NCBI GenBank assembly: GCA_020853375.1
Contig: JADYZA010000046.1
Location: forward strand, 1 to 14,361
Direction: 5' to 3'
Length of the DNA: 14,361 nt
Source: Verrucomicrobiota bacterium
Lineage (GTDB): Bacteria; Verrucomicrobiota; Kiritimatiellia; Kiritimatiellales; Tichowtungiaceae
A program made the translations under genes and the position numbers. The notes beneath the pieces are model-generated. The model did not search any database and was not told where the DNA came from. It was given only the letters and a program-made list of their open reading frames with translations. Positions 1 to 6,896 of the stretch are shown here, in pieces. How positions within the stretch are numbered: the stretch's first letter is position 1; each line of letters opens with the position of its first letter.

Positions 1-273
1 AATCCCGAACCTTCCGTTTTGCTGGCCGACTCCTTTGACCCGAACACCGTCGGCGGAACCGGTAAGCTCAGTAGCTGGGAGCGGGCGCTCGCGATGAAAG
101 TCGCCGTCGGTAAACCGGTGATGCTGGCGGGCGGACTGAATTCCGAAAACGTGCGCGACGCAATTGCCGCCGTGAACCCGTGGGGCGTGGATGTCAGCTC
201 CGGCGTCGAAAAAGAACCCGGCGTGAAAGACATCCGTAAAGTGAAGCAGTTTATCGAGAGAGTCAGAAAATGA
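1..273 (+). CDS. trpF: Phosphoribosylanthranilate isomerase, C-terminal part (5' truncated by window)
   Basis: The frame is open from base 1, so this is the last 90 codons of a gene that begins upstream. TrpF isomerises N-(5-phosphoribosyl)anthranilate to the CdRP intermediate of tryptophan synthesis in the cytoplasm. The visible part carries the family's C-terminal signatures: LADSFDP followed by the GGTGK phosphate-binding turn, then KPVMLAGGL, then the GVDVSSGVE segment that forms the second half of the phosphate site of the TIM barrel, and a terminal helix ending KQFIERVRK. Its TGA overlaps the trpB ATG (ATGA, 270-273), so translation of the two is probably coupled. The trpF-trpB order is a common tryptophan operon arrangement. 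The TTG at 19 is simply an internal leucine codon and not a start. Confidence 0.93.
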   Translation, partial: NPEPSVLLADSFDPNTVGGTGKLSSWERALAMKVAVGKPVMLAGGLNSENVRDAIAAVNPWGVDVSSGVEKEPGVKDIRKVKQFIERVRK

Positions 274-1475
274 AATCGACCCAGCCGGATAAGCGCGGGC
301 ACTTTGGCCCGTACGGCGGAATCTTTGTTCCCGAAACGCTGATGGAGCCGCTCCGCGAACTGGAGCGCGTTTATCAAACGGCGCGGAAAGATCCCGCATT
401 CAAAAAGGAACTCGATTACTACCTGCGCGAATATGTCGGCCGGCCGTCGCCGCTCTGGTTCGCCCAACGAATGACTGAACAGCTCGGCCCGAAAATTTAT
501 CTCAAACGCGAAGACCTCAACCACACCGGCGCGCACAAAATCAATAACGTCATCGGTCAGGCGCTGCTGGCGAAGCGGCTTGGCAAAACACGGCTGATCG
601 CCGAAACCGGTGCCGGACAGCACGGCGTCGCCACGGCGACCGCCGCCGCGCTTTTCGGCATGGAGTGCGTTGTGTACATGGGCAAGGTCGACATGGAACG
701 GCAGATGCTCAACGTCTTCCGCATGGAAAGCCTGGGAGCCAAAGTCGTCGCCGTCACCGCAGGACAGCAGACGCTCAAAGAAGCAATCAACGAAGCGATG
801 CGCGACTGGGTCAGCAATCTGCGCGGCACGCACTATGTGCTCGGCACCGCCTTCGGCCCGCATCCGTACCCGATGATCGTGCGCGACTTCCAGAGCGTCA
901 TCGGCATCGAAGCGCGAAAACAGATTTTAAAAGCCGAAGGACGCCTGCCGGACGCCATCGTCGCCTGCGTCGGCGGCGGCAGTAACGCGATCGGTATCTT
1001 CAGTTCCTTTATAAAAGATAAAAGCGTTCGGCTGATCGGCGTCGAAGCCGGTGGTCTCGGCATTGAGCCGGGCAAACACGCCGCGCGTTTCGCCGGCGGG
1101 AAAGTCGGCGTATTGCAGGGAACAAAAAGTTATGTTCTGCAGGACGACGACGGACAGATTCTGCTGACGCATTCTGTCAGCGCCGGACTCGACTACGCCT
1201 CCGTCGGCCCCGAACACGCGTTTCTGCATGACTCCGGCCGCGCGGAATACACCTATATAGAAGACGCCGACGCGATTAACGGCTTCGACAAGCTCGCGCA
1301 GTGGGAGGGAATTCTCCCCGCTCTCGAAAGCTCGCACGCCATCGCCTGGGTCATCCAGAACGCCAAACAGTTTTCCAAAGACGACATCGTGATCATCAAC
1401 GTCTCCGGTCGCGGCGACAAAGACGTTCAGCAGATCGCGGAGTGGAAAAAAGAGCAGACCAAAAACAAGGAGTGA
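270..1475 (+). CDS. trpB: Tryptophan synthase beta subunit
   Basis: This encodes 401 residues, the usual length for the family. TrpB is a PLP enzyme that condenses indole with L-serine to give tryptophan, normally in an alpha2-beta2 complex with TrpA. Family landmarks in order are [16 protein letters not shown] at the N-terminus, [14 protein letters not shown] with the PLP-binding lysine, [13 protein letters not shown], the [12 protein letters not shown] glycine loop that holds the PLP phosphate, the [15 protein letters not shown] segment, and NVSGRGDKD near the C-terminus. The start ATG overlaps the trpF stop by four bases. No trpA follows. The next gene is an unrelated secreted protein beginning 4 nt after the trpB stop, so TrpA must lie upstream or elsewhere. 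The classical set of residues makes this TrpB1 rather than the stand-alone TrpB2 type. Confidence 0.97.
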   Translation: MKSTQPDKRGHFGPYGGIFVPETLMEPLRELERVYQTARKDPAFKKELDYYLREYVGRPSPLWFAQRMTEQLGPKIYLKREDLNHTGAHKINNVIGQALLAKRLGKTRLIAETGAGQHGVATATAAALFGMECVVYMGKVDMERQMLNVFRMESLGAKVVAVTAGQQTLKEAINEAMRDWVSNLRGTHYVLGTAFGPHPYPMIVRDFQSVIGIEARKQILKAEGRLPDAIVACVGGGSNAIGIFSSFIKDKSVRLIGVEAGGLGIEPGKHAARFAGGKVGVLQGTKSYVLQDDDGQILLTHSVSAGLDYASVGPEHAFLHDSGRAEYTYIEDADAINGFDKLAQWEGILPALESSHAIAWVIQNAKQFSKDDIVIINVSGRGDKDVQQIAEWKKEQTKNKE

Positions 1476-1479
1476 CTCA

Positions 1480-2316
1480 ATGTGCAAAGGAGCAGCGATC
1501 GCGCGGCGGTTTATGATTATTCTCGGACTTTTTGTTCTTACGACAACTGCTGAAAAACTGCCGCCTCCGGCAGAAGAGGAATGTTTGGCCACCGAACTAG
1601 CGAGCAAACAAGCGCTTCTCGCTGGCAAAATCATAAAAGTTAAATTCAATCGGATTGAGCAGGTTAGAAAATCAATTGATGGGACATATACCGGCACGCT
1701 ATTTTCCTCTGTAAAACCAAAGGGGGACACATATTTCTCAGGAGCAGGATTGCACATACGTTTCCCACAAGAAGGTCTTGGTTTTTTTCTAAAACGGTGC
1801 CCACCGCCAGGGGTGGATGACGTTATTGCCGAACTGACAAAGCCAGATCGGGAGGAAGTATATATAGAAGTCAGTCGGAACTCCGAAACAGGCTCCTTGG
1901 CAACGGGAGATCTGTATCAAAAGGCTGGCGACGAGGGGGCGTACAAGTGGTCGAGGGAGACAGAAATCCCAGATTTGTCCTCGGAAAAAAAAATATCGGT
2001 TAACGATGTGTTGCTTTATCCGGCTCAGCTGAACGGTAAAATTATCGAGGTAGAGTTTTATTCGGTAGATCGTATCAAGCAAGAGTCGGCTGAAGAGTCT
2101 GTCGCCGCGATTTCCTGTGGCAGAGGGCACTCATTCGCTCTAATTACCTTTCCCACAGCCAGTCTCGCATTTTTTAAAGAAATAGAGAATCGGACGACTC
2201 GCTCTAGAGCTTGCAGCGTCTATGTCAAAGTCGTTAGTACGAGAGGCGTTATTCGGCTGAAGGCGCTTGGAAGACGGGTTTCCGGATCGGGCGATGAGGC
2301 AGAATACGGGTGGTAA
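1480..2316 (+). CDS. Secreted protein of unknown function with an internally duplicated domain
   Basis: I do not recognise a family for this 278-residue product. The ATG at 1480 follows AAGGAG (1467-1472) with 7 nt spacing, better than the internal ATG at 1513. Residues 12-24 (MIILGLFVLTTTA) after two arginines look like a signal peptide; there is no lipobox. The mature part contains two diverged copies of one domain. Copy 1 (about 46-147) has LLAGKIIKVKFNRIEQV, LHIRFPQEGLGFFLK and VYIEVS. Copy 2 (about 182-266) has QLNGKIIEVEFYSVDRI, ALITFPTASLAFFKE and VYVKVV. Alternating hydrophobic strands suggest beta-barrel or OB-like folds, which is inference. The gene is visibly more AT-rich than trpB and yicC on either side and uses more A/T-ending codons, consistent with later insertion into the run. 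It ends 2 nt before the yicC ATG, so it is probably co-transcribed. Confidence 0.8.
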   Translation: MCKGAAIARRFMIILGLFVLTTTAEKLPPPAEEECLATELASKQALLAGKIIKVKFNRIEQVRKSIDGTYTGTLFSSVKPKGDTYFSGAGLHIRFPQEGLGFFLKRCPPPGVDDVIAELTKPDREEVYIEVSRNSETGSLATGDLYQKAGDEGAYKWSRETEIPDLSSEKKISVNDVLLYPAQLNGKIIEVEFYSVDRIKQESAEESVAAISCGRGHSFALITFPTASLAFFKEIENRTTRSRACSVYVKVVSTRGVIRLKALGRRVSGSGDEAEYGW

Positions 2317-2318
2317 GA

Positions 2319-3197
2319 ATGTCGATTAAAAGCATGACAGGATTTGGGTCGGCGGCGACGCATGCCGACGGCGTGCGTGTAACGGTCGAGCTGAGCTCAG
2401 TAAACCGTAAACAACTCGATGTGGTCTTCCGTCTGCCGCCGCAACTGGCCGCGCTGGAGTCGCGTATTCAGAAAATCATCCAAGAGAAGATTTCGCGCGG
2501 ACGGATCAGCGGAACGGTTCAACTGGAGTCCGCCAGCGGCGGCGCGATGGTTCATATTGATGAAAAACGCGCCGAGGAAGCCGTGAAACAGTTACGCCGA
2601 GCGGCGAAAAAACTGAATCTGCCCGACGATTTGAGTGCGCGCGCGTTGTTGCAGATTCCCGGACTGCTGAAAGCGCAGAATGGAGATCAGAATCCGGAAG
2701 AAGTTTTCCAGACATTGGAACGGGCGCTTACCGCCGCGCTGAAAAAACTGGATACAATGCGCGTTCGCGAAGGCAAAGCGCTCGAAACAGATTTTCTCGC
2801 CCGGCTTCGGCTGTTGGAAGCGATGCTGGCGCAGATCAAAGCGCGCGCGCCGCAGATCGCTTCCAATTATCGGAAAAAACTTTTCCAGGGATTGGAAACC
2901 GCCGGACTAAAAAACGTCGCGGACGACGAACGAATCATCAGAGAGATTGCGCTGTTCGGCGAACGCGGTGATATCTCAGAAGAGATCACGCGACTGGAGA
3001 GCCATCTTCAGCAGTTTAAAAAAATGCTGCGCGGCAAAGAGCCCGCCGGACGTCCGCTCGATTTTCTGGCGCAGGAATTTTTCCGCGAGATCAACACGAT
3101 CGGTTCCAAAGCGAACGATCTGAAAATCACGGAACAGGTTGTCGCGTTTAAAACCGAACTCGAACGTATTCGGGAGCAGATACAGAATGTCGAGTAA
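2319..3197 (+). CDS. yicC: YicC family endoribonuclease
   Basis: This encodes 292 residues from the ATG at 2319. A GTG nine bases upstream is in frame but would add MVR before the conserved opening SIKSMTGFG, so the ATG is preferred. YicC proteins are cytoplasmic endoribonucleases linked to mRNA and small-RNA decay in Escherichia coli. The N-terminal YicC-like domain carries SMTGFG, SVNRKQLDVVFRLP and the basic stretch KISRGRISGTVQLE. The C-terminal DUF1732 part carries ERIIREIALFGERGDISEEITRLESHLQQF and FLAQEFFREINTIGSKANDLKI. Its position directly before gmk, with an 11-bp overlap, is a frequent bacterial arrangement. Two copies of the TTTCCA...TGGAAA palindrome (2705 and 2882) lie inside the gene and write FQTLE and FQGLE into the protein. 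Confidence 0.94.
   Translation: MSIKSMTGFGSAATHADGVRVTVELSSVNRKQLDVVFRLPPQLAALESRIQKIIQEKISRGRISGTVQLESASGGAMVHIDEKRAEEAVKQLRRAAKKLNLPDDLSARALLQIPGLLKAQNGDQNPEEVFQTLERALTAALKKLDTMRVREGKALETDFLARLRLLEAMLAQIKARAPQIASNYRKKLFQGLETAGLKNVADDERIIREIALFGERGDISEEITRLESHLQQFKKMLRGKEPAGRPLDFLAQEFFREINTIGSKANDLKITEQVVAFKTELERIREQIQNVE
2705..2721. repeat. Dispersed palindrome copy 1 (in yicC)
   Basis: TTTCCAGACATTGGAAC matches TTTCCARNNNYTGGAAA except for the last base. It encodes FQTLE. Confidence 0.8.
2882..2898. repeat. Dispersed palindrome copy 2 (in yicC)
   Basis: TTTCCAGGGATTGGAAA is a full match to the 17-bp consensus and encodes FQGLE. A weaker copy, CTTCCA-ATTA-TCGGAAA, sits just before it at 2860-2876, making a tandem pair. 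Confidence 0.85.
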
Positions 3198-3792
3198 GCA
3201 CAAACCGTTACTGCTGGTCATCTCTGCGCCGTCGGGCGCGGGAAAATCGTCGCTGTGCAATCGGCTGGTCGAAAAATTTCCTGAGATGGTTTATTCCATC
3301 TCTTGCACCACGCGCGCGCCGCGCGGAAGCGAACAGAACGGGGTGCATTATCATTTTCTTTCCGAAGAGAACTTCCGCGCGCGCATCGACGCCGGAGAAT
3401 TTCTGGAACACGCGCTGGTGCACGGCAACCGCTACGGAACATTAAAGCAGACCGTGATGGACGCGCTGGCGCAGGGCCGCGACATCATTATGGATATTGA
3501 TGTGCAGGGCGCTCAGCAGATACGCGCCGCCTGCGCTGCGATGCATGCGGATGACCTGATTAAAAAAAGCTTCGTGGATATTTTTATCGCGCCGCCATCG
3601 ATGGATGAATTGAAGCGGCGTTTGTGCGGTCGCGCGACCGACAGCGCGGAGGTGATTGAAAAAAGAATGCGCAACGCAGCGGATGAAATGGCGCATCAAT
3701 CACGCTATCAGCACATCGTGATCAATGATGATTTTGAAAAAGCACTCGATGAGCTTTGCGAAATCATCACGCGCGAGCACCACAACCGGTAG
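3187..3792 (+). CDS. gmk: Guanylate kinase
   Basis: This encodes 201 residues, typical of the family. Gmk phosphorylates GMP to GDP with ATP and feeds GTP and dGTP pools. The ATG at 3187 is chosen because it is preceded by GGGAG (3172-3176, 10 nt spacing) and places the P-loop SAPSGAGKSSLCNR where the family has it; the longer frame upstream is only the yicC overlap. Further landmarks are SCTTRAPRGSEQNGVHYHFLS, which contributes to GMP binding, LEHALVHGNRYGT, and DIDVQGAQQIR. The start overlaps the yicC stop by 11 bp, so translational coupling is likely. The rpoZ gene often found next in other bacteria is not here. An AT-rich intergenic stretch and a lysine-rich small gene follow instead. Confidence 0.95.
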   Translation: MSSKHKPLLLVISAPSGAGKSSLCNRLVEKFPEMVYSISCTTRAPRGSEQNGVHYHFLSEENFRARIDAGEFLEHALVHGNRYGTLKQTVMDALAQGRDIIMDIDVQGAQQIRAACAAMHADDLIKKSFVDIFIAPPSMDELKRRLCGRATDSAEVIEKRMRNAADEMAHQSRYQHIVINDDFEKALDELCEIITREHHNR

Positions 3793-3823
3793 TAAAATTT
3801 TTTACGTTTTACACAAACTCTAG

Positions 3824-3852
3824 TTGCAAGAAAAAAAATATATCGTTATACC
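3824..3852 (+). promoter_or_regulatory. Candidate sigma70-type promoter for the lysine-rich small gene
   Basis: TTGCAA (3824-3829), a 17-nt spacer and TATACC (3847-3852) sit in an AT-rich stretch after gmk. The predicted start near 3859 would give a leader of about 90 nt before the ATG at 3952. The matches to consensus are good but not perfect. No GC-rich terminator follows gmk, so read-through from upstream is also possible. Confidence 0.4.
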
Positions 3853-3951
3853 TTCGTTCGTACAGGGGCAGGATGACGTGAAGCGGATGATGACAGACGA
3901 AAAGTTCAGGTCAAACTGCGCAGGGTTAACCTAGGATAAAGGAGACTGGAA

Positions 3952-4095
3952 ATGGCAGCTAAGAAAAAAGTCGCGAAGAAGGCAGTGAAAAAAGTCGCTA
4001 AAAAAGCGGTTAAAAAAGTAGCGAAGAAAGTCGCTAAAAAAGTCGTGAAAAAAGTCGCTAAAAAAGCGGTTAAAAAAGTCGCGAAAAAGAAATAA
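3952..4095 (+). CDS. Histone H1-like lysine-rich small basic protein (47 aa)
   Basis: This short gene of 47 sense codons is made only of Ala, Lys and Val after the initiator Met, in a repeating K-K-V-A / K-K-A-V pattern that ends VAKKK. AAAGGAG lies about 7 nt before the ATG. A probable promoter (3824) stands upstream and a strong terminator stands just after the stop, so it looks like a real monocistronic gene. The composition resembles the C-terminal tails of bacterial histone H1-like proteins (chlamydial Hc1/Hc2, AlgP-type KKVAKK repeats), which bind DNA through lysines without a folded domain. Here the tail is the entire protein. Nucleic-acid compaction is therefore inference from composition. 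The DNA contains a 35-nt exact direct repeat (3985-4019 and 4045-4079), so copy number may vary between strains. Confidence 0.82.
   Translation: MAAKKKVAKKAVKKVAKKAVKKVAKKVAKKVVKKVAKKAVKKVAKKK
3985..4079 (+). repeat. Direct repeat within the lysine-rich gene
   Basis: A 35-nt segment starting GTGAAAAAAGTCGCT at 3985 is repeated exactly at 4045, offset 60 nt (20 codons), so the reading frame is kept. The 25 bases between are near-copies of the same AAAAAAGTCGC units. Slippage or recombination here would change protein length in steps of whole codons. Confidence 0.85.
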
Positions 4096-4147
4096 CAGCT
4101 TCGGCTGATTAGTTCTGAGCAGCCCCGGATTCCGGGGCTGTTTTTTT
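4096..4147 (+). terminator. Rho-independent terminator of the lysine-rich gene, preceded by a UUCG hairpin
   Basis: A perfect inverted repeat CAGCCCCGGA / TCCGGGGCTG (4120-4140; effective loop ATT) is followed by seven T (4141-4147). A smaller hairpin with a UUCG tetraloop, CAGC-TTCG-GCTG (4096-4107), begins at the base right after the TAA stop. Together they give the message a structured 3' end. Confidence 0.9.
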
Positions 4148-4225
4148 ATGCCGCAGTTTTTCGTTTCCTTTGAAAAAATCGCGGGCTATCCTCCCGCCAA
4201 CTTTAACAGGAGCTGGTCGCAGCCT

Positions 4226-4681
4226 ATGAAATGTCCGAAGTGCGAACATCGTGAAAACAAGGTCATCGACAGCCGCGAGGTGCGCGAAGGATGCGCCATC
4301 CGCCGCCGCCGTCTTTGTCTGAACTGCGGACACCGATTCACCACCTACGAAGAGGTTTTGCGCGCCGCGTTGCAGGTGATCAAGCGCGATGGCCGCCGCG
4401 AAGAGCTTTCCCGTGAAAAACTGACACAGAGTATCGCTATCGCCTGCCAGAAACGACCGATCAGCATTCAGCAGATCGATCAGATGACCGGAAGTGTGAT
4501 TACACAGGTCGAGGCCGAGTATGAACGCGAAGTTCCTTCCACCGCACTGGGCACCAAAGTGATGGCGCTGCTCGAGAAGCTCGATGAAGTCGCCTATGTG
4601 CGCTTTGCCTCCGTTTACCGCCGCTTCAAAGACGTCAATCAGTTCATGAATGAGGCTGAAAGGCTGATCGGGCGCGAATGA
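4226..4681 (+). CDS. nrdR: Transcriptional repressor NrdR
   Basis: This encodes 151 residues, the standard NrdR length. NrdR represses ribonucleotide reductase genes by sensing ATP/dATP through its ATP-cone. The zinc ribbon is complete: C3, C6, C31 and C34, in the frame MKCPKCxH...IRRRRLCLNCGHRFTTYE. The ATP-cone follows from about residue 48 (VIKRDGRREELSREKL) to about 138. The frame is open from an ATG at 4148, but that ATG abuts the terminator T-run and would add 26 unrelated residues. The ATG at 4226 gives the invariant MKCPKC start and is preceded by AGGAG (4208-4212), at a rather long 13-nt spacing. Its stop overlaps the next ATG (ATGA, 4678-4681). No ribonucleotide reductase gene is in the window. 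Confidence 0.95.
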   Translation: MKCPKCEHRENKVIDSREVREGCAIRRRRLCLNCGHRFTTYEEVLRAALQVIKRDGRREELSREKLTQSIAIACQKRPISIQQIDQMTGSVITQVEAEYEREVPSTALGTKVMALLEKLDEVAYVRFASVYRRFKDVNQFMNEAERLIGRE

Positions 4682-5331
4682 TCGACACGCACCAGAGCCG
4701 CCAGCTGGCCGAGCGCCAGCTTTGGTCTGGAACGGTGCGGCAGTTTTTCCAAACGCTGGAAATAGACGACCGCGCTTTTGCGCCGGACATTACGGAAAGT
4801 CTGGCGGTGTTCTGTCAGCGGTATGCGCATATGCCCGGACGTTCTCTTTCGCTCCTGATGGCGCGCTCGTTTTGTGTCACGGGCGATACGGATACCGCGG
4901 AACGGATTCTGCTCCACGATGGCGCATGCCGTCCGCACGTCGCATCCTGGCTCGAAGTGCTTTCGAGTGGATATCCGTTCCCAGAACTTTATCCGCTATT
5001 TTCTTCGCGCGCGCTCCGGCCTCAGAATTTTGAATCGACCGGAACGCTGTGGGTGCTCGACCTGAACAGGATTCAGCTGACCGAAGCTGACCGGCATGAG
5101 TTGATTCTGTTTCAAACGATCCGCGTGCTGACCGAACAGGTTTCCAGTGTTTGGAAAAAATCTGACGGGTGCGGCACGCTGGGCGTGAAAGGACTTCCTC
5201 GGCTGACACAGTTTGTCCGCAACCGCAACGTGTCGCGGCAGATGCCCGAACACATCCGCGACGTGCTGGCTCTTCGCGCGCAAAAGAACGGCTGGGCGGC
5301 GGTTCCGGCGGTTCTATTTTTCAATCATTGA
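4678..5331 (+). CDS. Protein of unknown function between nrdR and lnt
   Basis: This encodes 217 residues that I cannot assign to a family. The start ATG overlaps the nrdR stop by four bases, so it is translationally coupled to a well-identified gene, which supports its reality. There is no signal peptide or membrane segment. The N-terminal half (1-110) looks mostly helical, with the segment GDTDTAERILLHDGA recalling a short helical-repeat or TPR-like turn. A more beta-like stretch GTLWVLDLNRI lies near residue 125, followed by helical RHELILFQTIRVLTEQV. The gene contains two copies of the dispersed palindrome (4746 and 5141), which encode FQTLE and SSVWK. The product could be a lineage-specific cytoplasmic protein. 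No enzymatic motif is visible. Confidence 0.75.
   Translation: MIDTHQSRQLAERQLWSGTVRQFFQTLEIDDRAFAPDITESLAVFCQRYAHMPGRSLSLLMARSFCVTGDTDTAERILLHDGACRPHVASWLEVLSSGYPFPELYPLFSSRALRPQNFESTGTLWVLDLNRIQLTEADRHELILFQTIRVLTEQVSSVWKKSDGCGTLGVKGLPRLTQFVRNRNVSRQMPEHIRDVLALRAQKNGWAAVPAVLFFNH
4746..4762. repeat. Dispersed palindrome copy 3 (in the unknown gene after nrdR)
   Basis: TTTCCAAACGCTGGAAA is a full match, with C at the Y position. It encodes FQTLE. Confidence 0.85.
5141..5157. repeat. Dispersed palindrome copy 4 (in the unknown gene after nrdR)
   Basis: TTTCCAGTGTTTGGAAA is a full match, in a different codon phase from copies 1-3. It encodes SSVWK. Confidence 0.85.
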
Positions 5332-5348
5332 ACAACGGATCCTTTTTC

Positions 5349-6896
5349 GTGAAAAAAATATTTCCCATCGGCTTATCTATGTTTAGCGGCGTTCTGCTTG
5401 CGCTGAGTTTTCCGCCGCTCGGACTTTCTTTTTGCGGCTGGCTTGCGCTGGTTCCGCTGATTATCGCCTGTGCTGGCGCCGCGCCGCGCCGCGCGGCGTT
5501 CCTTGGCTGGTTGGCCGGAGCGGTTTTCTTTTTGGGTTCACTTTACTGGCTGAGACACGTTTCGTGGCTGGGCGCAATCGGCCTGGCCTTTTACTGCGCA
5601 CTCTACTTTATGCCGTTTGCGGTGTTCGTCTCGCTGCGCGGCGACGGATGGCGCGGCGCGAACGTGCTGAAAAATATCGGATGGATGGTTGGCGCGGCGG
5701 CGGTCTGGGCGGCATCAGAATATCTGCGGGCTGTTTTCGCCACGGGCTTTCCGTGGAATCTGCTGGGTGTCAGCCAATATAAGGAATTGGTGATTGTTCA
5801 AATTGCGGAGTGGGGCGGTGTTTATGCGGTTTCGGCGCTGATGGTTTTTGTCAGCGCGGCGTTCGCCGTCACGATTCTGCAATATGCGCCGGGAGTCCGG
5901 CGCACCGTCCGGATGCGTCCGGAAATGATTTTTGCTCTGCTGACCGTTGCGCTGGTCTGGTCGGTCGGTATACGCAGGCTGCTAAACCAGCCTGCTTCCG
6001 GCGGGACACCGTTGCGCGCGGCGCTTGTGCAGTTGAATGTTCCGCAGGTTGGAAACTGGGATGAGCCGGATCCGGAAGTGGTTTATGAAAAACTCGAGCG
6101 GCTCACCTCGCTTGTGCAGCAGATGCCCGGACTGGATTTGATTGTCTGGCCCGAAACGGCGATTCCCGATCTTGTACGGTTCAGTCAGCGTAGCGCTGAT
6201 CTGGTCCGGCGGATGGCGGCCGCCGGAACGCCGCTGTTGGCCGGCAGCATGGATGTGGTCTGGCGCGCGGAAAATCAGCCGGACTATTACAATGCCAGCA
6301 TGCTGTTTAACACGCGCGGCGAACTGCTCGGCACCTATTACAAACAGCATCTGGTGCTGTTCGGTGAATATATTCCGTTTGAAGGAAAGATTCCGCTGAT
6401 CAACGCGCTGACACCCATCGGGTCGAGCTTCACACCGGGACGCGCGGCCACGCAGTTCCGGCTTCCCGGCGGAACGAGCAGCTTCTCCGTGCTGATTTGC
6501 TTCGAGGATTCTCTGCCGTACCTCGCGCGGAAGGCCGCGCGTTCCGGCGCCTCTTTGCTGATTAATCAGACCAACGATTCCTGGTTTGATCCCGACTGCG
6601 GATCGGCGCAGCACCTTGCGAATTCCGTGTTCCGCTGTATCGAAACCCGCCTGCCGATGCTGCGCTGCGCCAACACCGGCATCACCTGTTCTATTGATTC
6701 GCGCGGACGCGTTACGCAGACGCTCGCGCCGCGCGCCGAAGGGTTCCAGATTGCGGAAACGGTTCCGGCGGATCCGGCGAACGCGCCGACATTCTATGTC
6801 CGTTTCGGCGACCTGTTTGCGCAGGCTTGCTTGGCCGGAAGCGTTGCGCTATTTATCATTTTTTTCATCAGAGGACGGATATTGAAGCATGCTTGA
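5349..6896 (+). CDS. lnt: Apolipoprotein N-acyltransferase
   Basis: This encodes 515 residues, close to the E. coli length of 512. Lnt is an inner-membrane enzyme that adds the third acyl chain to the N-terminal cysteine of lipoproteins, using phospholipid as donor, so the cell should have an outer membrane. The N-terminal ~220 residues hold several hydrophobic segments (for example ALSFPPLGLSFCGWLALVPLII). The periplasmic nitrilase-like domain carries the full catalytic triad: E269 in IVWPETAIP, K332 in YYKQHLVLFGEYIPF and C384 in LICFEDSLP. A last hydrophobic helix precedes the C-terminus. I chose the GTG at 5349 because it gives MKKIFPIGL before the first membrane helix. A TTG at 5328 and an ATG at 5379 are alternatives, and no strong ribosome site decides. 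The 3' end overlaps prfB by 8 bp. Confidence 0.94.
   Translation: MKKIFPIGLSMFSGVLLALSFPPLGLSFCGWLALVPLIIACAGAAPRRAAFLGWLAGAVFFLGSLYWLRHVSWLGAIGLAFYCALYFMPFAVFVSLRGDGWRGANVLKNIGWMVGAAAVWAASEYLRAVFATGFPWNLLGVSQYKELVIVQIAEWGGVYAVSALMVFVSAAFAVTILQYAPGVRRTVRMRPEMIFALLTVALVWSVGIRRLLNQPASGGTPLRAALVQLNVPQVGNWDEPDPEVVYEKLERLTSLVQQMPGLDLIVWPETAIPDLVRFSQRSADLVRRMAAAGTPLLAGSMDVVWRAENQPDYYNASMLFNTRGELLGTYYKQHLVLFGEYIPFEGKIPLINALTPIGSSFTPGRAATQFRLPGGTSSFSVLICFEDSLPYLARKAARSGASLLINQTNDSWFDPDCGSAQHLANSVFRCIETRLPMLRCANTGITCSIDSRGRVTQTLAPRAEGFQIAETVPADPANAPTFYVRFGDLFAQACLAGSVALFIIFFIRGRILKHA

Noticed and set aside
927..1757. Long open frame on the minus strand across trpB and the following gene
   Set aside because: It is a shadow of trpB in high-GC DNA with low-complexity hydrophobic sequence and no family features or ribosome site.
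3792..3805. GTAAAA-TT-TTTTAC inverted repeat after gmk as a terminator
   Set aside because: The stem is almost entirely A/T and unlikely to terminate transcription efficiently.
3887..3934. Possible 15-codon leader peptide upstream of the lysine-rich gene
   Set aside because: No good ribosome site and no regulatory codon run; short frames like this are expected by chance.
4148..4225. Upstream in-frame extension of nrdR from the ATG at 4148
   Set aside because: The ATG abuts the T-run of a terminator and has no ribosome site, and the 26 added residues are unlike any NrdR; the ATG at 4226 gives the invariant MKCPKC start.
5169..5348. Upstream in-frame extension of lnt from 5169
   Set aside because: It overlaps the 217-residue gene in another frame and would put 60 charged residues before the first membrane helix.
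5982..6614. Minus-strand open frame of 210 codons inside lnt
   Set aside because: Antisense shadow of lnt; no recognisable domain, signal or ribosome site.
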